DNA of 64,000 nucleotides, taken from positions 1 through 64,000 of the forward strand of contig NZ_BAABLD010000008.1 of the NCBI RefSeq assembly GCF_039544165.1. The letters run 5' to 3'. A program made the translations under genes and the position numbers. Positions 17,768-26,290 of the stretch are shown one piece after another. How positions within the stretch are numbered: position 1 is the first letter of the stretch; every line of letters starts with the position of its first letter. The notes below the pieces were generated by a model. The model saw nothing but the letters and a program-made list of their open reading frames with translations. It did no database searches and was not told the DNA's origin. Origin of the DNA: Viridibacterium curvum. Its GTDB lineage: Bacteria > Pseudomonadota > Gammaproteobacteria > Burkholderiales > Rhodocyclaceae.

Positions 17768-19957
17768 CTACAGATCAGCGGGGTCTACGTCGAGGTGCCA
17801 GCGCACGCCGCGTGGCACGCGCATGTCATGCAGAACCATCGTCCAGTTGTTCAACATGCCCTGCAGAGCGGGGCGTGAATCAGCCTCCACCAACAACTGT
17901 GCACGCTCCAGCCGCGCGCGTCGCACCAGGCGCATGGGCACCGGATCGAACAAACGAACCGGTGCATTCATCGCCAAGGCCTGCTCGCGCGCCTGCGCGA
18001 GAAATCCCATGGCCTGTTCCAGTGCATCTGCCTCGGCACGCAGCACGGCGTGAAAGCTGTAAGGCGGAAAACCCGCCTGCCGCCGCTCCGCCAGCTGCAT
18101 GGCGGCGAAGCCAGGAAAGTCCTGCCCGACCAGTTTGAGGAATAACGGGTGTTCGGCAAACCCCGTCTGGATCAACACCTCACCGGGCAATTCTGCGCGC
18201 CCCGCACGGCCCGCCACCTGCATCAGTTGCTGAAAAAGACGCTCAGGCGCGCGGTAGTCGGACGAGTAGAGGGAGGCGTCGGCGCCCACGATGCCGACCA
18301 GAGTGAGGCGCGGAAAATCGTGGCCCTTGGCGAGCATCTGCGTACCGACGAGGATGTCGACCTCGCCCGCTGAGATCTGGTCGCGCACTACCTCCCACTG
18401 CGCCGGTGTCTTGATCGCATCGCGATCAACACGCAGGATACGCGCCGCAGGAAAGTACTCGCCAATGCGCTCTTCGAGCCGCTGCGTACCGCGCCCGAAA
18501 GCATGCACATCGTGACTGCCGCAGGTCGGGCAGCTGCGCGGCACTTTCGATTCGGCACCGCAATGATGGCAGCGCAAGATGGCATCGGCCTGATGGAACA
18601 CCATGTTGGCCGAGCAATGCTCGCAAGCACTGATCCAGTCACACGAGGGGCAAGCCACGACCGGCGCATAGCCACGACGGTTGAGGAAGATGAGGCTCTG
18701 CTCGCCACGCTCCAGGCGCGCGCCGATGGCCGCCACGAGGCGCGGCGACAAGCCCTGATCGAGCTTGATGCGACGCGTATCGACAATGCGCGTATCTGGC
18801 GGCGATTCGGCGACGGCGCGGCGCCCCATCGTCAGACGCGTATAACGCCCGGCATCGGCATGCAGCCAGGTCTCCAGCGACGGCGTCGCAGAGCCGAGCA
18901 CTATCGGCAGGCTCTCGTTGCGCGCCCGCCACACAGCCAGATCGCGCGCCGAGTAACGCAATCCCTCCTGCTGCTTGAATGATGCATCGTGCTCTTCATC
19001 CACGACGATCAACCCCAGTCGCGCCAGCGGCACGAACACCGACAGGCGCGTACCCAGCACGATGTCGACCTCGCCCTGCAAGGCCTGCACGAAACCACGC
19101 GAACGCGCACCGTCGGCCAAACCGCTGTGCAAAGCCACGATGCGCGCACCGGGAAACCGCCCCGCCACGCGCTCCAGCAACTGTGGCGTGAGACCGATTT
19201 CCGGCACCAGCATCAGCGCCGACTGGCCTCGTGCGAGCGTCTTCGCAATCAACTGCAGATACACCTCGGTCTTGCCACTGCCCGTGATGCCGAACAGCAG
19301 AAAACTCGCGAAACGTCCAAGCTCCGCCTCGACAGCGGCGACGGCTTCGGCCTGTTCGCTGTTGAGCGACATCACATCGAACGCGGTAATGTCACTGGCG
19401 GCCGCCACCACCTCAAGCCACCCCTTGTTGCGCGCGTCCCGCAGACCTTCGCTGGCCGCCCCCGGCAAGCCGCCCAACTGCGTCAGCATCGCGCCGCGGC
19501 GCATGGGCCCCGCGCTGGCCACCAGGCTCACCGCAGCAAGCGCGCGGGTCAGTCGCTTGCTTGCGGCCAGTGCGGTCCGGCCGGCAGCGGTAGCCGCCAG
19601 GATTGGATCGTCCTCGCGCGGCAAGCGCGCTGCGCGACGAATGCCAGGCGGCAAGGCAGTGGAAATCACTTCGCCCAGCGGATGCTGGTAATAGCGCGCC
19701 GCAAACTCGGCCAGCGCCAACCAGCTTGCGGGCAGTGGCGGCAGCTCGCGCAGCACCTCGCGCACCGGGCGCAGCTTGTCGCGTGGCGGAGCATCGGCGG
19801 GGTCCAGCGCGACGATCACTCCCGTCTTCTCTCCCGGGCCGAACGGCACGCGCGCGCACAGACCGACGCTCAGGCCCGCACCCTGTTCGCAAAGGTAGTC
19901 GAACAGCCTTGGCTTGGGCAAAGGCAAGGCGATCCGGACAATTCGCGCAGTGCTCAT
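17768..19957 (-). CDS. priA: Primosomal protein N' (replication restart helicase PriA)
   Basis: This protein of about 729 residues restarts stalled replication forks. An N-terminal 3'-DNA-end binding domain (IALPLPKPRLFDYL) is followed by a superfamily 2 helicase core with Walker A TGSGKTEVYL (about 224-233) and Walker B VDEEHD. A Zn-binding module has eight cysteines (CPSCDWISACEHC through CPTCGSH, about 430-490), and helicase motifs V-VI include VAGRAGRAELPG. The ATG at 19957 fits family N-termini better than the in-frame one at 19984. The gene lies downstream of hemE on the same strand, past a 540-bp gap. Confidence 0.96.
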   Translation of the reverse strand: MSTARIVRIALPLPKPRLFDYLCEQGAGLSVGLCARVPFGPGEKTGVIVALDPADAPPRDKLRPVREVLRELPPLPASWLALAEFAARYYQHPLGEVISTALPPGIRRAARLPREDDPILAATAAGRTALAASKRLTRALAAVSLVASAGPMRRGAMLTQLGGLPGAASEGLRDARNKGWLEVVAAASDITAFDVMSLNSEQAEAVAAVEAELGRFASFLLFGITGSGKTEVYLQLIAKTLARGQSALMLVPEIGLTPQLLERVAGRFPGARIVALHSGLADGARSRGFVQALQGEVDIVLGTRLSVFVPLARLGLIVVDEEHDASFKQQEGLRYSARDLAVWRARNESLPIVLGSATPSLETWLHADAGRYTRLTMGRRAVAESPPDTRIVDTRRIKLDQGLSPRLVAAIGARLERGEQSLIFLNRRGYAPVVACPSCDWISACEHCSANMVFHQADAILRCHHCGAESKVPRSCPTCGSHDVHAFGRGTQRLEERIGEYFPAARILRVDRDAIKTPAQWEVVRDQISAGEVDILVGTQMLAKGHDFPRLTLVGIVGADASLYSSDYRAPERLFQQLMQVAGRAGRAELPGEVLIQTGFAEHPLFLKLVGQDFPGFAAMQLAERRQAGFPPYSFHAVLRAEADALEQAMGFLAQAREQALAMNAPVRLFDPVPMRLVRRARLERAQLLVEADSRPALQGMLNNWTMVLHDMRVPRGVRWHLDVDPADL

Positions 19958-20197
19958 CCCGTCCGCTCGCTCAGAAATGACCAACTGCCGGACAGGACAA
20001 GAGCGCCAGATTGTCGCGGCTCATCAGCATCTCCGGCATGGGTGCTCTGCAGCAAAACGGCTGGCCTTGCGCCACGCCCCGCGTTCGCACCATGCAGCGC
20101 ACGACAAAAACCTTTTCTTTCATCAATCTGGCGCGACTTTCTGATAAAGAAAATGAAGTTGAAGAGCCAAGCGCTTGCCGCATTTCTGCAATTTGTG

Positions 20198-20399
20198 TTT
20201 TCCACAGAACCTGTGGATAAAAATGTGGGGAAACAGGAATTGCGAGAATTGAGACAGCGTCTTGCACAAGGCTCGAATTTCGTGCTAGGGCTGCAAAAAA
20301 CAGGGAAATCAATTACAAATCAACAACTTACAAAGAAAACAAACGGTGCGCCCAGCTGTTGACAAATCTTCTTGCTGGCGATCCGCAAAGTGTGCATAA
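20198..20399. promoter_or_regulatory. Cluster of DnaA boxes in AT-rich hemE-priA intergenic region
   Basis: The 540-bp gap 19985-20528 has no gene. It holds three matches to the DnaA box TTWTNCACA: TTTTCCACA (20198-20206), TGTGGATAA (20212-20220, reverse of the perfect E. coli box) and TGTGCATAA (20391-20399, reverse). A one-mismatch box lies at 20260-20268. Between them, 20290-20345 is unusually AT-rich. A hairpin at 20463-20490 (ACAGG and GGGGC stems) may terminate hemE. The cluster could regulate priA, titrate DnaA or be part of an origin. Confidence 0.55.
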
Positions 20400-20528
20400 G
20401 TCAGCAGGCCGCCAAGGGCCTACAGGCCTGCGTCATCAACTTGTCATGTTGTTTCAGGCGGTACAGGTGGGGCTTTTCGCCCCGCCCTGTCGTGACATCC
20501 TTCACGCGCCGCCCTCCAAGGGCAGGGC

Positions 20529-21671
20529 TCAGACCCGGACGATCAGGCTCTCCTCGTCTGGCGCCTCATCCCCATCCAGCAAAGGCGCCTGCTGATACGA
20601 AAAGGCCTGCGCTGCACGCATTGCCCGGCTGTGTTCATGAACGGTCGAGACCAGCACCCGCACATTGTCGTGGGGGGTGAATTGGGAGATGCCGTGGCCA
20701 AGATTGAACACGTGACCATGGTACGGACCAAAATCGTCGAGCACCCGTCGCGCTTCGCGGGCAACCCCCTCGGGGCTACCCATCAAGGCACCGGGGTCCA
20801 GATTGCCCTGCAGGGCAACGTGATGGCCAACGCGGGCGCGGGCCAGCGAAATATCAGTCGTCCAGTCGAGGCCCACGGCGTCGCAACCAGTGCGGGCAAT
20901 GTCGTCGAGCCACTGACCGCCGCCCTTGGTAAAGAGAACCAAAGGCACCGCCTCGCCATCGTGTGTGCGGATCACGCCATCGACGATCTGCTGCAGGTAG
21001 CGCAGTGAAAACTCGCGGTACGCCGGTGTCGACAGCGCACCACCCCAGGTGTCGAAAACCATGACGGCCTGAGCACCCTGTTCGATCTGTGTGTTGAGGT
21101 AATCGATCACCGTGCGGGCATTGATGTCGAGAATGTGGTGCAACAGCTCGGGCTGGCTGTACATCAGCGCCTTGACGTTGCGGAAGTCATCCGAACCACC
21201 ACCTTCGATCATGTAGCAGGCCAGGGTGAACGGGCTGCCGGAAAAACCGATCAAGGGCACACTGTTCTGCAGTGCCTTGCGGATGCCGCTGACCGCGTCG
21301 AACACGTACTGCAACGACTCCATGGGCGGCACTTGCAGCGCGCGAATGGCCTCGGCCGAGCGCAGTGGGCGCTCGAAACGCGGGCCTTCTCCCTCGGCGA
21401 AGTACAGCCCCAGCCCCATGGCGTCCGGCACCGTGAGGATGTCGGAGAACAGGATGGCGGCGTCCAGCGGGAAGCGCGCCAGCGGTTGCAGGGTCACTTC
21501 GGTCGCGAAGGACTGGCTTTTGCACAGGTCAAGGAAGCTGCCGGCGCGGGCGCGGGTTTCCCGGTATTCCGGCAGGTAACGGCCTGCCTGGCGCATCAGC
21601 CAGACGGGCGTGTAGTCGGTGGGTTCGCCCATCAGGGCGCGCAGCAGCGTGTCGTTGTTCGGGCGGCTCAT
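20529..21671 (-). CDS. hemE: Uroporphyrinogen decarboxylase
   Basis: This 380-residue cytosolic enzyme decarboxylates uroporphyrinogen III to coproporphyrinogen III in heme synthesis. It has PVWLMRQAGRYLPEY near the N-terminus with the conserved arginines, FSDILTVPDAMGLGL with the substrate-binding aspartate, and NLGHGISQFTP near the end. The length is slightly above the usual 355 because of a C-terminal extension. Confidence 0.97.
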   Translation of the reverse strand: MSRPNNDTLLRALMGEPTDYTPVWLMRQAGRYLPEYRETRARAGSFLDLCKSQSFATEVTLQPLARFPLDAAILFSDILTVPDAMGLGLYFAEGEGPRFERPLRSAEAIRALQVPPMESLQYVFDAVSGIRKALQNSVPLIGFSGSPFTLACYMIEGGGSDDFRNVKALMYSQPELLHHILDINARTVIDYLNTQIEQGAQAVMVFDTWGGALSTPAYREFSLRYLQQIVDGVIRTHDGEAVPLVLFTKGGGQWLDDIARTGCDAVGLDWTTDISLARARVGHHVALQGNLDPGALMGSPEGVAREARRVLDDFGPYHGHVFNLGHGISQFTPHDNVRVLVSTVHEHSRAMRAAQAFSYQQAPLLDGDEAPDEESLIVRV

Positions 21672-21752
21672 GGCACGTCATCCCGCAGAAAAATCAGAGG
21701 CGGGATTGTACCGCCGCCCCCCTGCGCAAAGCAGCTTCCGCGCGCCGTCTGC

Positions 21753-24128
21753 TCAACGATTCTCCAGCCGGTTGAAATCGAACAGCCCGCCATCAATGGG
21801 GTCACGACGCAGGGCATCCGCGTGCACAGTGTCCGCAAAGGCCCAGAAACCGTTGCTGGTGCGACGCACGCCGAACCGGGTAACCAGCGCCTGGTAGTCC
21901 GCCTCACTCCGCAACCCGGCCACCGCCGCACGGAACACAGGCAGGTCAGCTGCCTCCACACGGAAGAAGGCATTCGGATACGCACCGACGTAACCCCGCA
22001 ACACATCCAGCGAATTCTCCGCTGGCAGCAGAGCCTTCTCCTCACGCAACAGGCGCGTCGGATTGGCGCGCCCGGTGTTGCGCAACAGACTGACGCTCTC
22101 GACAGGCTGGCCGTTGCGCTCAACGCGGAGAAAGGCACTTTCGGGCATCCAGCTCAGGGCACTCCCCTGGACGCGCCCCAGCGTCTCCAGTTCGCGACGC
22201 AGGTTCAGATCCGTTACGCCGCTGAGCGCCTGGTCGGTCGGCGACACGGCCTGCAGCTTGCGCGCCAGCATGCCCATCAACTCCTGCTCCGGCCTTTCAC
22301 CGCCCTTGAACGGCACCGCTGTCTCGGCGTCGAAGCGCGCGTACTTGCCATAGACCAGGTCCTTGATATCGTTATCCGCGCCGCGATACCAATCATCTCG
22401 TGCGGCCGCGCGGCTGGCTTTGGGCAGGAAGGTGAGGAAGTTGAACTCGCCCTCCATGCGCATGAAGTCCATGTACAGCCGCGTGTTGACCTGGTGGCCG
22501 ACGTTGCCATACACATCGTAACCCGCCACCAGCAGGTAGTGCACGCGCTCCAGCAAGGGGTAACCGAACACCCATGCCGTTTTGGGTTTCTCGCCCACGG
22601 TACCCTTCAGCACTGTTGCGCTGTCGAAGTGGCGATAGACCGTCAGCGAAGCATTCGGATTCCGTCCGTCACCATCCCATAACTGCGACAGATTCGGCCC
22701 CGGTGCAGGCGGGGCGTAGACCTTGTCGAGGTAGGCCGACTTGCCCAGCAAGTACAGGCGCTCGTTATAGGCGTACTTCAGCCAGGGGGTGATCACCAGA
22801 CTGTCGCTGCCCTGTGCCGCTGGCAAACCCAGATTGCGGCTTTCACGTTTCAGAAAGCCCACCTCGTCCTCGCCGAAATGTTCCGGGCTGAAGAAGAACA
22901 CCCAGAAGTGATCGTTGATCACGTTGAGCGCCGTCTGCCCGCGACACACAGGCCCCTTGATGAAGCCCATGATGGTGAACTGCGCCTCATCGAGCATGAA
23001 CTGATAGCGCGCCTTGAGCGGCAACTCGTGGAAAGTCTGGAAAGGGTTGGATGCCGTCTCCGGCGTGTACGGCGGCAGCGATTCAACACGATAGACGCCG
23101 CTGCCGTAGAACAGCTCGTTCCAGCGCTTCATGCGCGCCTCGCCCAACGCATAGGGCATATGCGACTTGTTCGAGATGGACTCGATGACTGGCACCAGGC
23201 GATACCACGGTCGCTTCACGCCCGGATCATCGAACGGCCGCCGGGTTGCAATCTCCTGCACAGGCTGCCCGGGCGGCGTGGTCGAGCGCACCATGCGGAA
23301 GAATCGACGGGGCTTGTCTGCCGGCCCGCTGACCGCCAACTCGTCATCGAAGTAGAGGTGCGCCAGGAACAGGTGCTCGTACATGTAACGGCTGACCAGT
23401 TGCTCACGCAGGCTGTCACCGTTGAAGTAGTTCTCCCACTTCGCCACTTTCTGCAGCGTCTCGGCCGGCAACACCGGCGCTCCCTCGTATGGCGCCCCCT
23501 GCGCCAGCCAGCGGCGCAGCGTGTACTCCTCGGCCGAACTCATCGCTGGCAAACCGAAAGGCATGCCCCACAAGGGGTTCTTCTGTTCGTAGGACTTGAC
23601 CTCTTCGGGCGCGGGGCAAACCTGCTCGCGCCCCAGCGACAGATCGAGACTGTCGGGCACGGGCGCATCGGGCACCAGGGGATGACGCCCTTTCATGTCC
23701 AGCATGCGCGCCAGCGTCGCCACCTGCAGTTCTGCAGCGGGCGCACCGCGGTGTTCGTTCAGCACCGGGAAGAAGCCCTTGCTGCGCCACTCGGAAGGCT
23801 TCTGCGCATCGATGTAGAGGCGCGACGGCACGGCCTCCAGAAGCCGCGCACCGTTGTACACGGGCTCCTTGCTGGCGCCGCGCACCACCCCGTCCCAGGA
23901 CGACAGCTTGAGCTGGCACGGCGCATCGTTGCAGGCATGGCAAACGACGCAACGCTGATCGAGGATAGGCTGCACATCGCGGTGATAGAGCAGATCGCCC
24001 GTCACCGGTGTTGGCGTATCGAAACGCTTCGGGTCAGACGGGCCGAACAGGGCCTGCAGGTCTTCGCGTACCAGGCCGGCGGCGCAGCCGGCCAGCAGCA
24101 ACATCAACACAAGCCACCAACGCCGCAT
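21753..24128 (-). CDS. cti: Fatty acid cis/trans isomerase (Cti), lipoprotein form
   Basis: This 791-residue periplasmic enzyme converts cis unsaturated membrane fatty acids to trans, a rapid response to solvents and heat. It begins with a lipobox (LLAGC, cysteine 15). The cytochrome c-type heme site CVVCH (C60, C63, H64) is present. The length matches Pseudomonas Cti. It lies downstream of the 24-29 kb operon on the same strand with an 82-bp gap. Confidence 0.92.
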   Translation of the reverse strand: MRRWWLVLMLLLAGCAAGLVREDLQALFGPSDPKRFDTPTPVTGDLLYHRDVQPILDQRCVVCHACNDAPCQLKLSSWDGVVRGASKEPVYNGARLLEAVPSRLYIDAQKPSEWRSKGFFPVLNEHRGAPAAELQVATLARMLDMKGRHPLVPDAPVPDSLDLSLGREQVCPAPEEVKSYEQKNPLWGMPFGLPAMSSAEEYTLRRWLAQGAPYEGAPVLPAETLQKVAKWENYFNGDSLREQLVSRYMYEHLFLAHLYFDDELAVSGPADKPRRFFRMVRSTTPPGQPVQEIATRRPFDDPGVKRPWYRLVPVIESISNKSHMPYALGEARMKRWNELFYGSGVYRVESLPPYTPETASNPFQTFHELPLKARYQFMLDEAQFTIMGFIKGPVCRGQTALNVINDHFWVFFFSPEHFGEDEVGFLKRESRNLGLPAAQGSDSLVITPWLKYAYNERLYLLGKSAYLDKVYAPPAPGPNLSQLWDGDGRNPNASLTVYRHFDSATVLKGTVGEKPKTAWVFGYPLLERVHYLLVAGYDVYGNVGHQVNTRLYMDFMRMEGEFNFLTFLPKASRAAARDDWYRGADNDIKDLVYGKYARFDAETAVPFKGGERPEQELMGMLARKLQAVSPTDQALSGVTDLNLRRELETLGRVQGSALSWMPESAFLRVERNGQPVESVSLLRNTGRANPTRLLREEKALLPAENSLDVLRGYVGAYPNAFFRVEAADLPVFRAAVAGLRSEADYQALVTRFGVRRTSNGFWAFADTVHADALRRDPIDGGLFDFNRLENR

Positions 24129-24210
24129 GGGTTACCTCCGGAAAGTCTCCCCCTCAGCGTACCGCAGAAGGCCTGTCGCATCATGACAATGACGCGACGG
24201 ACTCATCCGA

Positions 24211-25149
24211 TCAATATGGCTTGAACACCACCGCGTCGTCGACCGCATAGAAGCGGCAGTCCTTGCCCTTCTTCTGGCAAGCCTCCATCGCCTGTCTGTA
24301 GGGCAGGATGTCCTGTGCGTCGGCCGAGTAACAACCACCTGCTTTGGAAACCACGAAGGCGCGCGGTTTCTCCATGCGGAGGAAGGTTTCGTAACGCTTG
24401 CCGGCACAGTTATCAGACAGCGTTGGCACTGCGGGACGATCCTGCAGATCGGCCACCCCGCTTGGAGCGGGCACCTTGATTTCGTCAAGCTCCTGCAGAC
24501 CGGGATGCGTGAACCGCTCCCTGGTCGTAATGATCCCGACACTCAGCGCATCGACGTCCGACAAGGCATCACAGGCGGGAATGAAATCCCCTTTCTCACA
24601 GCCCATGAAGCTGCCTTTGGAAGTCTTGGCGTCGGGATGAAAAACCAGCAAAGACGGGCGCTCACCTTTTTCCGAGTCCAGCGCAAAAACATATCGCGCC
24701 AGATACCTGTACGGAATGTCTGCAGCGGACCGGAAGAACTGCACGTCAACATCCGCCGCCTGGCCTGTTTTCGCCAGAATTGACGCGCTGATATCAATGA
24801 AGCTCGCCTCAAGCCGCGTACCGGCCGAGAACATGCGCTGCTTGCCGAACAAGAACATGCGCACACACATGTAGCTACACTGTCCGTGCACCACCGTCGT
24901 CAGCTTGGCGCTCCCTACAACGTCAGCCAGATGCCGCGCCTCATACCCGCCGCGCCCCGAAACCCCACGAAAAACCAGATTGCGCACCTCGGGCACCAGC
25001 TGGTCTTTCAGTTGCTCGATATCGGCGGTCTCGACGGGCCCAGACAGAATCAGGGTGTCACCAAACCGGGTGTAGGTCATGCCCGAGCTCACCAAAGGCA
25101 TGGCTGCAAACATCCCCAGCACCACCAGGCGCCACAGCAGCTGCTTCAT
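24211..25149 (-). CDS. Exported protein with a ClpP/crotonase-like fold signature
   Basis: This 312-residue protein has a signal peptide. The start at 25149 is favoured by GGAG five bases upstream; an ATG at 25161 is in frame. The segment GGYEARHLADVVG, then CSYMCVRMFLFGKQRMFSAG, resembles periplasmic ClpP/crotonase-like proteins in which a glycine/cysteine-rich turn follows a small helix. Two cysteine pairs suggest disulfides. Function is unknown. It is the last gene of a minus-strand group beginning with the DUF805 gene at 28901. Confidence 0.65.
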   Translation of the reverse strand: MKQLLWRLVVLGMFAAMPLVSSGMTYTRFGDTLILSGPVETADIEQLKDQLVPEVRNLVFRGVSGRGGYEARHLADVVGSAKLTTVVHGQCSYMCVRMFLFGKQRMFSAGTRLEASFIDISASILAKTGQAADVDVQFFRSAADIPYRYLARYVFALDSEKGERPSLLVFHPDAKTSKGSFMGCEKGDFIPACDALSDVDALSVGIITTRERFTHPGLQELDEIKVPAPSGVADLQDRPAVPTLSDNCAGKRYETFLRMEKPRAFVVSKAGGCYSADAQDILPYRQAMEACQKKGKDCRFYAVDDAVVFKPY

Positions 25150-25252
25150 TTCGTCTCCCATTTGCTTGCGGTTTTTTCTGCAACACCTGCCGATCGTCCC
25201 CGGCAGTGTGCGGTGCGCAGCATATCGTCATCCGGCCAGGGCCGGCACTGCC

Positions 25253-26290
25253 CTAATAGTCGTGGAGATGTTCGAGGCGCAAACCCTGGGTATCCAGATC
25301 GCGCAAGCTCTCGGCCAGTGCGCTGATCGGCACACTGAACACGACCTGCGTGACGCGTGGCTGGGTCAGTACAGGCTGCCGCAACAGCACCGCCCCTTTG
25401 CGGGGTTTCCAGTCCTGCCCCGCAAGCACGCTCAGGAGGATCGGTGCCTCCGGCCCGTTGCCTGCTATCTCGACGAAGTTCGCACCGCTGCGCGCAATTG
25501 CGGTCGATATGATGGAGAAGGCCGCATGGCGTGGCACGAGCAAGAGCTGTCCGCCTGTCTGGTAGCTGCGCAGACGCTGCATCTCTGGCCATGCGCCATC
25601 GATGCGATCGAGCCAGCGGTCCACCACGATTGCGGTGGTCGGCTTGTCTGATGAAGCACTCGCGGGCGCGACCAGGCGAACAAGCTGCGCGCAGAGCCCC
25701 TTGGCAAGGTATTCCGTCGTCAGCGCGTACTTGCGCTCCCACTTGCGCAGCAGATCCGGCCCCCATGCGCCGGTATCGCGCCAGACGGCAGCCAGCTGTG
25801 CGAAGAAATCGAACTCGTACCACGGCCGCGTGCGGATGAAGTCGGCGTAGTCCTGCGCCACTCGCGCGGCCAGCGTCTCTTCGGCAGTCGGCGCCACGCC
25901 GCGCGTCAGCTCGGCCAAGCGCCCTGCCGTGAGTTCGTAACCGGCACGCAGGCTGTACTCCACGCTGGTGCCGCCAGCCGTCGCTAGGTTCGTCAGGTGG
26001 TAACCGGCATTGGGTGCGGAACGCGCATCACGCAACTGCGCCCGGGTAGCCGCCGCGTAACTACCCCACAGCTGCCCCACATGCCCCAGCCAGGGGAAGT
26101 CACTGGGTTTGCCGTCATGCGACAGATAAGCCGCGAACTCCGTCGGACTGTGCACGCGATACCACTCGGGGACACTCAGCCATGTCTGTTCCAGCCCGCG
26201 CCGATGTTCGAGCGGCGCCAGCGGTGCCGCCACGGCCTGCGTCAGCATCACGACGCAGAGCAGACACAGGATGCGCCACAGCGCCTTCAT
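25253..26290 (-). CDS. Exported protein of unknown function
   Basis: This 345-residue protein has an N-terminal signal peptide (LCLLCVVMLTQAVA-AP). The mature domain is mixed alpha/beta, with aromatic motifs such as SVPEWYRVHSPTEFAAYL and RPWYEFDFF. No catalytic signature is recognised. Its ATG overlaps the stop of the upstream oxidase/methyltransferase fusion by 4 bp, so the two are co-translated; the protein probably serves the same envelope or lipid-related pathway. Confidence 0.7.
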   Translation of the reverse strand: MKALWRILCLLCVVMLTQAVAAPLAPLEHRRGLEQTWLSVPEWYRVHSPTEFAAYLSHDGKPSDFPWLGHVGQLWGSYAAATRAQLRDARSAPNAGYHLTNLATAGGTSVEYSLRAGYELTAGRLAELTRGVAPTAEETLAARVAQDYADFIRTRPWYEFDFFAQLAAVWRDTGAWGPDLLRKWERKYALTTEYLAKGLCAQLVRLVAPASASSDKPTTAIVVDRWLDRIDGAWPEMQRLRSYQTGGQLLLVPRHAAFSIISTAIARSGANFVEIAGNGPEAPILLSVLAGQDWKPRKGAVLLRQPVLTQPRVTQVVFSVPISALAESLRDLDTQGLRLEHLHDY

